Assembly: GCA_022710935.1 (NCBI GenBank)
Contig: JAKLFY010000004.1
Span: 92,358 to 156,357 of the forward strand
DNA: 64,000 bases
Source: Verrucomicrobiota bacterium
Lineage (GTDB): Bacteria > Verrucomicrobiota > Verrucomicrobiia > Limisphaerales > J093
Direction: 5' to 3'
Under the pieces are notes generated by a model. The model worked only from the letters and a program-made list of their open reading frames with translations, was not told the origin of the DNA and did no database searches. Shown one piece after another: positions 43,901 to 51,663 of this stretch. Within the stretch, counting starts at the first letter, position 1; the number at the start of each line of letters is the position of its first letter. Both the position numbers and the translations under genes were made by a program.

Positions 43901-45195
43901 AACGTCGACGCCACGAGCGTCCCCGCTGTGAACGCCACTCGGTTCCGCTGCCAGGCCTTTTGCACTCGGTAAGCGGTACTCGGCGGACGCGCGACCACCG
44001 GCTCATGGACCAGATGCCGCTGGAGGTCCGCCGCGAGGCCGTTGGCCGTGTCGTAACGCCGCGCCCGGTCCTTCTCGAGGCACTTCATCACGATCCAGTC
44101 CAAGTCACCCCGCAGGGCGGGGACGAGCCGGGGCACTTCACAGCGCTGGGATTGAGCCACTGTCTGGAGGTCGGCGGGGGCCAGGGTGCTCACCCGTGTG
44201 CTGGGACGCGGTGGCTCGACCTGGCGGAGCGTGAGGATGAGTTCTTCGATACCCCGCTGCAACAAGGCCCGGCTGTCAAAGGGCGTGCGCCCGGTCAGCA
44301 ACTCGTACAGCACCACGCCCAGGCTGTAGATGTCGCTGCGGGTGTCAATGTCCACCCCCCGGACTTCGGCCTGCTCGGGGCTCATGTAGGCGGGCGTGCC
44401 GATGAAGTGCTCGAACATCGTGAAGAGCGTCTTGTCGGTCAGGTTTCCCTGGGTGGCTTTGGCAATGCCGAAGTCAATCACCTTGGGCATGGGCACGCCG
44501 TCGTTGAGGGTGACCAGGATGTTGGACGGCTTGATATCCCGGTGAATGATGCCCTTCTGATGAGCATGCTGGACGGCCTGGCACACCTGCACAAACAGGC
44601 CAAGCCGTTCGCGCAGGGGCAGTTGCCGCTCATCGCAGAACTGGGTGATCCGCACGCCGCGAACCAGCTCCATGACGAAGTACGGGCGCCCGCTAGCGGT
44701 CGCCCCGGCGTCAAGAATCCTGGCGATGTTGGGGTGATCCATGACGGCCAGGGCCTGCCGCTCGGCCTCGAACCGGGTGATGACTTGCCGGGTGTCCATG
44801 CCCAGCTTGACGATCTTGAGTGCCACCCGGCGGCGCACCGGTTCGAGCTGTTCCGCCATGTAAACCGTGCCGCAACCGCCTTCGCCGATCTTCTGCAACA
44901 ACTTGTAGCAGCCCACGCGATGACCCACGTCCTCTGGCCCAAGCGGGTGCCTCTCCTCGCGTTCTCCCGTTGGCACGGTGGTCTCCTCGACCGGCGCGGT
45001 TTCTTGCCCTTGAGCTGCCAGGTTCTCCGCCAGGAAGCCTTCCGCCTGGTCCAATGCCTGAAGCAGTCCCTGGACGCGGGCCAGCAAGTCGGTGTCACCC
45101 CCGCACGCTTGCCGCACAAACCGCTGTCGCTCCTCGACCGAAGCCAGGTCAAGGGCGTTCTCGAAGATCTCTTTCTCGCGCCGCGGGTCAGTCAT
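40969..45195 (-). CDS. WD40-repeat Ser/Thr protein kinase
   Basis: 1408 residues. Kinase domain about 95-370: IGEGGCGTVYMAEQ (Gly loop), VALKIVK with Lys 127, HRDIKPSNI with catalytic Asp 220, DFGIAKATQG with DFG at 241-243, and GTPAYMSPEQ (activation loop). A single transmembrane helix (about 417-443) and a coiled-coil (RAEQREAERERQRAEASEAR) follow. WD40 repeats then run from about 545 to 1170 with repeated FSPDG and VWD/LWD units, probably two propellers. The C-terminal 230 residues are beta-rich and unassigned. It is a membrane-anchored Hanks-type kinase whose propeller probably senses or binds partners. It is downstream of an ECF sigma gene, a common pairing in this phylum. Confidence 0.93.
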   Translation of the reverse strand: MTDPRREKEIFENALDLASVEERQRFVRQACGGDTDLLARVQGLLQALDQAEGFLAENLAAQGQETAPVEETTVPTGEREERHPLGPEDVGHRVGCYKLLQKIGEGGCGTVYMAEQLEPVRRRVALKIVKLGMDTRQVITRFEAERQALAVMDHPNIARILDAGATASGRPYFVMELVRGVRITQFCDERQLPLRERLGLFVQVCQAVQHAHQKGIIHRDIKPSNILVTLNDGVPMPKVIDFGIAKATQGNLTDKTLFTMFEHFIGTPAYMSPEQAEVRGVDIDTRSDIYSLGVVLYELLTGRTPFDSRALLQRGIEELILTLRQVEPPRPSTRVSTLAPADLQTVAQSQRCEVPRLVPALRGDLDWIVMKCLEKDRARRYDTANGLAADLQRHLVHEPVVARPPSTAYRVQKAWQRNRVAFTAGTLVASTLLVGAGVSTWQAIRATRARQAEAQQRFAAQYAENRARAEQREAERERQRAEASEARTSDLLYAANMNLAQAAFKENNFERTRQLLEVTSANPKRGFEWYYWQSQMHREARILRGHVGPVHSVGFAPDGRRLVTGGQDGWVIVWDASTGEERLRFHRDRGSEGIGLVAFSPDGERVLSSSGWDDRGLRIHHATTGAELLALSRVKGGSFSPDGRRIATIRGERVILWDSVTGQEVFSLKASSPFSDPFGQTVTFSPDGKSVLVPSMETVAGQHVGTEGLWDAATGEKKLTIREWTQVHAFSPDGRRVATMSKWGGNPPMIWDLANPDKPLGSLVGMLGQRASIKPSPDGGQWLTGGQNRTAQLWDATTFKELRTFRGHTGGIREVAFSADGQWIATASEDGTTRMWAVDAPDGPLVLRDPGLKEPQDAAVSPDGRWVASAHNTNAVIWDAATGRLVHKLRVYTRNPDRRREWAEDAVNTVSFSPDSQRVVAAGNNYVAIVFEVKTGQQLVTLDHSSADVSERSVRSATFSPDGRQIVTASADISRSGDFAKPLRIWDAATGQFLAAITENVHTIPDVWDAIFSPDGRRMIATGQTAAGVWDVESGKHLFPLPGGGSGCCRKRPLAVSPDGRFLATALGDSAVQLWDAATGEALISLRGHKDAVTSASFSADAQRLVTASDDRTAKVWDIHRGRELLTLEGHDGAVRSAVFFPSGQRILTCGYDGTSRIWDAATPPQLAAWQQEEQAGEKLVAARKADLEKRDQARQKVRDRQDAAIAKARAEGAALRGDPVRQASDPGAIKQWLVLAPIRAEGRDSETRLEEDQLPDEAQLRPHPDETVIVVGNYDGPVERVWTAVRQDDYRLDLKKIVADPVNHNVGYLVTYIVSETNRTGLLMNVGSDYHAKIYLNGRPVHERRNPTSFAPDRDQVKGVALQAELNVLVFKIVQSGPAWGGSVWITEADGRPVPGLRVTLDPDGNR

Positions 45196-45314
45196 GGTGT
45201 TCAGCAGGCAACGTCACCCTTCCACACGTTCTTGCCGCCGGCTTGGGGCCAACAAACTTCGCCGGCTGTCAGTCCGGCCGCAGCAAGGCGGCGGCTTGGC
45301 AGCGACAACGGCAC

Positions 45315-45872
45315 TCACAAAGTCCGTGTGAGCTCCCGGAAAAGCCAGGCGCGGGCATAGGCCCACGTCCGCTTGGCGGTCCGTTCCGAAAGCCCCAGCA
45401 ACCGAGCCGCCTCCGTGTTGGGCAAGCCGGCGAAAAACCGCAGCTTGATCAAGTCGGCACTGACCCGGTCGTGTTCCGCCAGTTTGTCCACCGCCTCGTT
45501 CACCGCCAGGACAACATCCGAATCTTCAGCGTTCGGCAGGTCCAGGTGTTCCAGGGTCACGCGCTGCAACCCCCCGCCGTGCCGGGCCCGGCCTCTGCGG
45601 CGCGCCCGGTCCACCAGGATGTGTCGCATGGCCTCCGCCGCCGCCGCAAAGAAGTGAGGGCGCCCGTGCCATTGAGGGTTGGGGGAACCCACCAGGCGAA
45701 GATAGGCCTCATGCACGAGGGCCGTGGGTTGCAGCGTCTGATCGGCGGGCTGGCCGGCCATCTCGTGCGCCGCCAGCTTCCGCAGTTCCTGGTAAACCAG
45801 CGGCAACAGCTCCTCAGCCGCCGCGGCATCGCCTTGCAGCATGCGATCGACCATGTGCGTCACGTCGCTCAC
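45315..45872 (-). CDS. ECF-family RNA polymerase sigma factor
   Basis: 185 residues. Region 2 is LVYQELRKLAAHEMAGQPA with LVHEAYLRLVG, then PHFFAAAAEAMRHILVDRAR RR; region 4 is LRFFAGLPNTEAARLLGLSE RTAKRTWAYARAWLFREL. The pattern is that of the Planctomycetes/Acidobacteria/Verrucomicrobia ECF group encoded beside Ser/Thr kinases (TIGR02999 type). No anti-sigma gene is present; phosphorylation by the adjacent kinase is the usual proposal for control. The start is GTG at 45872; ATG at 45854 is an alternative. A gap of 120 bp separates it from the kinase gene. Confidence 0.9.
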   Translation of the reverse strand: MSDVTHMVDRMLQGDAAAAEELLPLVYQELRKLAAHEMAGQPADQTLQPTALVHEAYLRLVGSPNPQWHGRPHFFAAAAEAMRHILVDRARRRGRARHGGGLQRVTLEHLDLPNAEDSDVVLAVNEAVDKLAEHDRVSADLIKLRFFAGLPNTEAARLLGLSERTAKRTWAYARAWLFRELTRTL

Positions 45873-46157
45873 GTACCCAACTTAGGGGTCCCGTCGCGTG
45901 ATGTCGAAGTCAAATCAGGAACCCACCTTCACGGCCTGCACCCAAAGTACGCCAAACAAGCTTGCCGCCAGGACGGGCCGTTCTGCCACACCGATGCTAC
46001 TCCTGCCGAAGGATTCATGTCGCGCGCAACGGTGTTCCGTGGAGCCGGAAAGCTGACGGTGAGGGACTGAGTCAGGGACCTGATTCCGAGGTCACGGATA
46101 GAGTGTGGACTTGATTTCCGTCTCGGTTTCGGTTTTGGAGAGTTGCATCCAAGTTCG

Positions 46158-46289
46158 AAAACGGGTCAGTCCTTGATATAAAACGGGTCAGTCCTTGATA
46201 TAAAACGGGTCAGTCCTTGATATAAAACGGGTCAGTCCTTGATATAAAACGGGTCAGTCCTTGATATAAAACGGGTCAGTTCTTGATAT
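46158..46289. repeat. Six tandem 22-bp repeats upstream of a RAYT gene
   Basis: Six back-to-back copies of AAAACGGGTCAGTCCTTGAT+AT begin at 46158, 46180, 46202, 46224, 46246 and 46268. The last has one change (GTTCTTGATAT) and is the exact inverse partner of the TCAAGAACTGACCCGTTT sequences at 47275 and 47323. There are no spacers, so it is not a CRISPR array. The final copy is followed by TGACATATCAG, as in other element ends in this window. Confidence 0.95.
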
Positions 46290-46325
46290 TGACATATCAG
46301 CCATGCCGACACACGGTTGCACCGC

Positions 46326-47285
46326 ATGGCACGCAAGCTGCGAGTCGAGTATGCGGGCGCGGTCTATCATCTCATGAATCGCGGAGACCGAAAGGAGCCA
46401 ATCTTCCGGGATGACGGGGACCGGGAACAATTTCTCGAAACGCTGGGTGAGGCGTGCGTCAAGACCGGGTGGCAAGTGCATGCCTTCTGCCTCATGCCCA
46501 ATCATTTCCATCTGGTTGTGGAGACGCCGCGGGCGAATTTGGTGGCTGGGATGAAGTGGTTCTTGGGCACCTACACCGGGCGATTCAACCGGCGGCACAG
46601 GCTGGCTGGGCACGTGTTCAGCGGGCGGTACAAGAGCCTCGTCGTGGACGGCGACAACCGCGGGTATTTGAAAACTGTGTGCGACTATGTGCACCTGAAT
46701 CCGGTGCGGGCGAAGTTGTTGCGACCCGAGCAGCCGTTGCGGGAGTATCGGTGGAGCAGTTGGCCCGAGTACATGAAGCGCCCAGGCCGCCGCTGGCCCT
46801 GGCTGCGAGTGGATCGGATTCTCGGGGAGTACGGCATTCCCAAGGATAGCGCGGCGGGGCGGCGGTATCTGGAGCGCGCCCTCGAGGAACGGCGGGCGGC
46901 CGAGGCTGGGGCGGATTACCGCAATCTGCGGCGTGGGTGGTGTTGGGGGGCGAGATCGTTCCGGAAAGAACTGCTGGGCCAGATGAAGGATCGGCGCGGA
47001 CCGGAGCACTACGGGTCGGAGCGGCACGAGACGGCGGAGGCTCTCGCCGAGGAGATCGTGGCGCGGGAGTTGAAGCGACGGCGCTGGACCGAGGCGGAGC
47101 TGGAAAGACGCGCGAAAGGGGATGCGGGAAAGGTGGCGATCGCGGTGCGGCTGCGGGCGGAGACGGTGATGACGGTCAAGTGGATTGCCCAACGCCTCCA
47201 GATGGGGGCTCCCGGATATGTTCACCACCTGCTGTATTGCCAGCGAAAGACGGCAGGAGGAGCATATGCTAAACTCAAGAACTGA
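46326..47285 (+). CDS. REP-associated tyrosine transposase (RAYT, IS200/IS605-related)
   Basis: 319 residues. MARKLRVEYAGAVYHLMNRG begins the Y1_Tnp domain; CLMPNHFHLVVETP holds the HUH metal motif, and CDYVHLNPVRAKLL the catalytic Tyr. The C-terminal extension is basic, with a helix-turn-helix-like end (AGKVAIAVRLRAE, then RLQMGAPGYVHHLL). RAYTs are domesticated single-strand transposases that bind and move REP palindromes, and the inverted GGGTCAG repeats on both sides are its likely substrates. The stop TGA is itself inside the right repeat. The ATG at 46326 was chosen over a TTG three codons earlier. Confidence 0.92.
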   Translation: MARKLRVEYAGAVYHLMNRGDRKEPIFRDDGDREQFLETLGEACVKTGWQVHAFCLMPNHFHLVVETPRANLVAGMKWFLGTYTGRFNRRHRLAGHVFSGRYKSLVVDGDNRGYLKTVCDYVHLNPVRAKLLRPEQPLREYRWSSWPEYMKRPGRRWPWLRVDRILGEYGIPKDSAAGRRYLERALEERRAAEAGADYRNLRRGWCWGARSFRKELLGQMKDRRGPEHYGSERHETAEALAEEIVARELKRRRWTEAELERRAKGDAGKVAIAVRLRAETVMTVKWIAQRLQMGAPGYVHHLLYCQRKTAGGAYAKLKN

Positions 47286-47341
47286 CCCGTTTTTGACCCG
47301 TTCTCGAGAAGAACATGCGAAAATCAAGAACTGACCCGTTT
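47275..47341. repeat. Right-end inverted repeats of the RAYT locus
   Basis: Two copies of TCAAGAACTGACCCGTTT (47275-47292 and 47324-47341) are inverse to the last tandem repeat at 46268-46289. Between them is TTGACCCGTTCTCGAGAAGA with a small palindrome. The first copy includes the transposase stop codon and is also kept in the truncated copy at 36815-36833. Confidence 0.9.
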
Positions 47342-47431
47342 GGATGGGCTGATCATGAGGGTGTCCGCTGACTTCCAGCGCTGCATTCGGGCCGATCGCG
47401 GCGCGGTGCCGGAACAGGCCGAGGCCTTGTC

Positions 47432-48958
47432 ATGAGCATGGGCCTGACCCACCCGACAGCGATCACGTTTGTCCTGTACCTTCTGCTGATGGCCGCCATC
47501 GGCGTCGCCGCATGGCGCACCACGCACAGTCTGTCCGACTACATCCTGGGCGGGCGCCGCCTGGGCAGTGTGGTCACAGCATTGAGCGTGGGCGCATCGG
47601 ACATGAGCGGGTGGTTGCTGATGGGGCTGCCCGGCGCGGTGTTCGCGACCGGCCTGGCCGAGGGCTGGATCGCTGTCGGGCTGGTCCTGGGCGCGTGGTT
47701 CAACTGGACCTTGGTCGCCGGCCGGCTGCGCGTCTACACGGAATTGACCCGGGACGCGCTGACCCTGCCTGATTACTTCACGCACCGGTTCGAGGATCGC
47801 CAGCGCCTTCTGCGGATCTTGTCCGCGCTGGTCATTCTGGTCTTCTTCACGATCTATTGCGCGTCCGGCATGGTGGCGGGGGCGCGGCTCTTCGAGCGGA
47901 CTTTTGGCTGGAGCTATCCGGTAGCGCTGGGGACCGGCGCGGTCGCGACGATCTTCTACGTCTTCCTGGGCGGTTTTCTGGCTGTAAGCTGGACGGATAC
48001 CGTGCAGGCGCTGCTGATGATCTGCGCGCTTTTGCTGGCCCCGGTCGTCGTTGTGCTCAAGTTGGGCGGGCTGGAACACGCGTTCGAGGCGGTTCGCGCC
48101 GTGGATCCAGGCCGTTTGGACTGCCTGCGCGGCGCGTCCTGGGTGGGGATTGTTTCCCTCCTGGCGTGGGGGCTGGGTTACATGGGGCAGCCGCACATCC
48201 TCGCCCGATTCATGTCGGCAGCCTCCCTCGAGGTCATTCCGCCCGCGCGGCGGATTGGCATGACCTGGATGGTCCTCTGTCTGGCGGGGGCAGTGCTGGT
48301 CGGTTTCTTCGGGATCGCGCACTTTGCCGCTCACCCGGAACAGGCCGCGCCTGTGCGCGCGAACCGGGAAACCGTCTTCATCACACTGGCGCAAGTGCTG
48401 TTCAATCCGTGGATCGCCGGCGTCCTGCTCTCGGCCATTCTCGCCGCCGTGATGAGCACCCTCTCGTGTCAGTTGCTCGTCTGCTCCTCCGCGCTGACGG
48501 AAGATCTCTACAAGTCCTTCCTCAGACCCAAAGCCGGGCAGAGGGAGTTGGTCTGGGTTGGACGGGGGATGGTTCTGCTGGTGTCGATCGCCTCTATCGT
48601 GCTGGCCTCCAATCCGGACAGCCGTGTGCTTGGCCTGGTGGGTTACGCGTGGGCGGGCTTTGGCTCGGCGTTCGGGCCGGTGGTGCTGCTGTCGCTGCTG
48701 TGGTCGCGGATGACGCGCAACGGCGCGCTCGCGGGCATGTTGGTCGGCGCGCTGACCGTCATTGTCTGGCGCAACGCGGGTTGGTGGGGCCTTTACGAGA
48801 TGGTCCCTGCGTTCGCGCTGGCCTGCCTCGCGATCGTTGTCTTCAGCCTGCTCGACAAGGCCCCGGCTCGATCGGTCACGGATTTGTTTGCGCGCATGCG
48901 CACGGCCAGTGCCGATCCCGATCCGCGGGGGTGCGCGGACGCGCACGCCGTGAGGTGA
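47432..48958 (+). CDS. Sodium/solute symporter, PutP-like
   Basis: 508 residues, about 13 helices, SSS family. TTHSLSDYILGGRRLGSVVT, then ALSVGASDMSGWLLMGLPGA (Na+ and substrate site in helix 1-2), and ILAAVMSTLSCQLLVCSSAL (helix 8, second Na+ site Ser/Thr) match sodium/proline symporters. It probably imports proline or a related amino acid with Na+. The ATG at 47432 has no clear ribosome site. It stands just downstream of the RAYT locus and has no operon partner. Confidence 0.88.
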   Translation: MSMGLTHPTAITFVLYLLLMAAIGVAAWRTTHSLSDYILGGRRLGSVVTALSVGASDMSGWLLMGLPGAVFATGLAEGWIAVGLVLGAWFNWTLVAGRLRVYTELTRDALTLPDYFTHRFEDRQRLLRILSALVILVFFTIYCASGMVAGARLFERTFGWSYPVALGTGAVATIFYVFLGGFLAVSWTDTVQALLMICALLLAPVVVVLKLGGLEHAFEAVRAVDPGRLDCLRGASWVGIVSLLAWGLGYMGQPHILARFMSAASLEVIPPARRIGMTWMVLCLAGAVLVGFFGIAHFAAHPEQAAPVRANRETVFITLAQVLFNPWIAGVLLSAILAAVMSTLSCQLLVCSSALTEDLYKSFLRPKAGQRELVWVGRGMVLLVSIASIVLASNPDSRVLGLVGYAWAGFGSAFGPVVLLSLLWSRMTRNGALAGMLVGALTVIVWRNAGWWGLYEMVPAFALACLAIVVFSLLDKAPARSVTDLFARMRTASADPDPRGCADAHAVR

Positions 48959-49090
48959 GACATGCCGTCCACACCGCCCACGTGATGGACGCGCCCCAGG
49001 GCGTCCTGATCGACGGATTCGGATACGCGCTGTTCTGATCTTGGCGATGGACGGAGGGCCGGTCTTTGTGGGACGATCCGGACAGCAGTG

Positions 49091-51478
49091 ATGATAAGCC
49101 GTCTGGAACGCTTCCTTGAACAGGGTGTGGTCAAGTTTGTCCTCGCGTTCCTGATCGTCCTGTCGGTGATGCCTTCCGAGGATCTGCGGCGGTTTGATCT
49201 GGTCTTCTTCTGCATCTTCGCGGTCGAGCTTATTGTGCGTATCGCGGTTCTGAGGCGTGTCCATGGGTGGCAGCGCGTGGGCGAGACGGGCTGGGTCGTT
49301 CTGGATGCCGTGGCCGTGCTGAGCTTCCTTCCAGTGCTGCATCTGATGTTCGACATGCGGTACCTGAGGCTGTTGCGCCTGGTGCGGCTCTCCTTGCTGG
49401 CCCGTTACATCTCTTCGCTCGCCTGGGACCTGTGGGCGATCGTTCGGCGCCACGAGATCAAGCACCAAATCGGCTTCCTCCTGGGGAGCCTGCTGCTCCT
49501 CACGCTATTTTCGGGGATCGTCCTGCACACGCTCGAGATACCAATCGACGCGGCGCCTCCCGGCGCGCCCGCGGGGGCGGTATCGCCTCTGGAGCTCAAG
49601 GAGGTCCTTTGGTGGTCGTTTCGAAACCTCGAGAGCGCGGACAACCTGGTGACCACACTGGAGGGGCATACGGTCTGTGTGCTGTTCTCGCTCTTTCTCA
49701 CGATGGCCGGCGTGTTCATCATGTCGCTGGTCATTGGTCTGGGCACGTCTGTGGTCCAGGAGATGCTGGCGTCCAACCGCGCCAAACCGCTGAGGACAAC
49801 GGGTCACCTTGTCGTCATCGGGCGGGGGCCGAACCTGCCTTACCTTCTGCGGGAAATCACGGGGATCCTTCGCAAGCGGCGTCGGCGCACGCTGCTGGCG
49901 CTGCTCTCCGACAGCGCCTCGACGCCCTCTTTTCTCTACGACCGTGATCTGAATCATGTCCAGTACCGCGGAGGGAACCTTTCCGATCACCGGGTACTTC
50001 GCCTGGTTCACCCGGAAGAGGCCGCCACCGTGGTGGTGCTCTACGACGCCGACAAGGGGGCGCACGCGGACGCCCATGCGCTTTCGACGGTCCTTGCCCT
50101 GCGCCAGTGGTCTCCGGCGCACATCTACCTGGAGCTGATGCACCGCAGCAACACCAAGGCCGCCGTCGCCGCCGCCGGCTGCGAGATCACGCCACTGCCC
50201 CTCGGGAAGATCCTGGGAGGCATTCTCAGCACCAGCCTCGTCTTTCCTGGAATGGACCGGCTGTACGAGGAACTCCTGACGATGGCGGGCAACGACATCA
50301 ACGTGGTCCAACTGACGGCGGAGGAACGGGCGCGGCGCGCGGGCAACAAGACGCGCCTCGTGTTTCAGGACCTTGTGCATGCGGCCTATGCGAGATTCGG
50401 CGTGGTTCTTCTCGGTCTGTTCGTCCAGGACGATGGCGGAGAGGTGCTGTGTCTGAACCCGCTCGGTCCGCGAGCCGGAGGCATCGAGATGGCGGCGCTG
50501 ACTGGCCTGGTGGGGATCTCCCGGGAGGAACGGCAGCTCGACCAGGTCAAGTCCTGGCTCCTGCGCGGGTGTCTCGGGGAGGGCGAACCGGACAATGCCC
50601 GGACTGGGGACGCTGGCTTGAGCGTGAGTCTCGGGGGCGCCCACAAGGCCCTGCGGCATGTCCTGGTCATCGGCGAGAACGAGTGCCTTCCTACCCTGGT
50701 CGAGAACACGGGGCAGTTCTGTCCCGGCGTCGCCTTCACGGTTCTCGTGCAGGGGCGTGATCGCGCCCGCCTGCTCGCGCGCCAGCTCAAGGAACGCTGG
50801 CGCTGCGGCCTCGAAGAGAACGCGGACGACCTCCTCCGTTCTCACGCTTCTCTCAAGGGCGACCGGATCGTCTCCGTCCACGGAGCGGAGGACGACCTGA
50901 TGCACAGTCTTGCGACGGACCCCCGGATCGCGGCGTCCTGCTTCGACGCGGCCGTCTTCCTTGCCGACAACGTGGCGCCCGACCCCGATGCTCAGAACCT
51001 GCTCTGGATCTTCAAGCTGCTGGAACTCGTCGACCAACGCCAACTCCGCGTCGGCGACCACTTCCACACGCTGGCGGAGATCCTCTCCTCGACCAAGGGG
51101 GACCTGGTCGAGAAGCGAGCGGTGACCGCGCAGGGCCGTCCGGTTCGTGTTCTCTCGACCCAGAAGCTCCGGACCTACTTCATGGCCCACTGCTGTTTCA
51201 TGCCCAACCTGCACCGCGTCTACGAGGAACTGGTTGCCCCGACGGGCATGACGTTCGTCCAGGTGCGGATCGATCATCTCGCGAAGCCAATCGCGTTCAG
51301 CCAACTCCTCGACGCCCTGGCCCTCCGGGGCATCATCCCCGTCGGCTTCGACGGATGCCCAGACGCCGACACGCCACGGCTCATTGTAAACCCCCTGGCC
51401 GGTGGCGGACACGATGTCGTCGATCCCGAACGAGTCAGACATCTCTACGTGCTCACGAGCAGTGAATCACTGACCTGA
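49091..51478 (+). CDS. CASTOR/POLLUX-like ion channel with tandem RCK-type domains
   Basis: 795 residues. An N-terminal voltage-sensor-like bundle of four helices ends in an Arg-rich S4 (DMRYLRLLRLVRLSLLARYI). S5, a pore loop ELKEVLWWSFRNLESADNLV and S6 follow. The filter lacks TVGYG and instead resembles the ADxGN filter of CASTOR/POLLUX-type channels. Two cytoplasmic RCK/TrkA-N-like units follow (LVVIGRGPNLPYLLREITGI near 240 and HVLVIGENECLPTLVENTG near 520). The ion is probably K+ or Ca2+, and gating by ligand is an inference. ATG 49091 follows an in-frame GTG at 49088. The gene is alone. Confidence 0.8.
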   Translation: MISRLERFLEQGVVKFVLAFLIVLSVMPSEDLRRFDLVFFCIFAVELIVRIAVLRRVHGWQRVGETGWVVLDAVAVLSFLPVLHLMFDMRYLRLLRLVRLSLLARYISSLAWDLWAIVRRHEIKHQIGFLLGSLLLLTLFSGIVLHTLEIPIDAAPPGAPAGAVSPLELKEVLWWSFRNLESADNLVTTLEGHTVCVLFSLFLTMAGVFIMSLVIGLGTSVVQEMLASNRAKPLRTTGHLVVIGRGPNLPYLLREITGILRKRRRRTLLALLSDSASTPSFLYDRDLNHVQYRGGNLSDHRVLRLVHPEEAATVVVLYDADKGAHADAHALSTVLALRQWSPAHIYLELMHRSNTKAAVAAAGCEITPLPLGKILGGILSTSLVFPGMDRLYEELLTMAGNDINVVQLTAEERARRAGNKTRLVFQDLVHAAYARFGVVLLGLFVQDDGGEVLCLNPLGPRAGGIEMAALTGLVGISREERQLDQVKSWLLRGCLGEGEPDNARTGDAGLSVSLGGAHKALRHVLVIGENECLPTLVENTGQFCPGVAFTVLVQGRDRARLLARQLKERWRCGLEENADDLLRSHASLKGDRIVSVHGAEDDLMHSLATDPRIAASCFDAAVFLADNVAPDPDAQNLLWIFKLLELVDQRQLRVGDHFHTLAEILSSTKGDLVEKRAVTAQGRPVRVLSTQKLRTYFMAHCCFMPNLHRVYEELVAPTGMTFVQVRIDHLAKPIAFSQLLDALALRGIIPVGFDGCPDADTPRLIVNPLAGGGHDVVDPERVRHLYVLTSSESLT

Positions 51479-51607
51479 TTCGCCTGGCATCAGATGCGGA
51501 AGTTGCCGGGTGGTGAGCGCGAGCGGTGCATCTGGTCGGTGTCGGTGTCATGTCGCCCGGTGAGGGCACCGGGCCTACACGGGATAGGGGAGGAACGTCG
51601 TGGCCAA

Positions 51608-51640
51608 GAAAAAGGGGACCGGACGCATGTCCGGTCCCCT
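51608..51640 (-). terminator. Rho-independent terminator after the large secreted-protein gene
   Basis: AGGGGACCGGA at 51613-51623 pairs with TCCGGTCCCCT at 51630-51640 around a 6-nt loop. On the minus strand the stem is followed by TTTTTCTT. It lies 24 bp beyond the stop codon at 51664 and terminates the minus-strand gene. It also lies after the plus-strand channel gene but lacks a T-run in that direction. Confidence 0.85.
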
Positions 51641-51663
51641 GTTCACCGACTCTGGAATGGCTC

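Noticed and set aside
46158..46289. Tandem 22-bp repeats as a CRISPR array
   Set aside because: The units are directly adjacent with no spacers, and no cas gene is nearby. They match the inverted ends of the RAYT locus.
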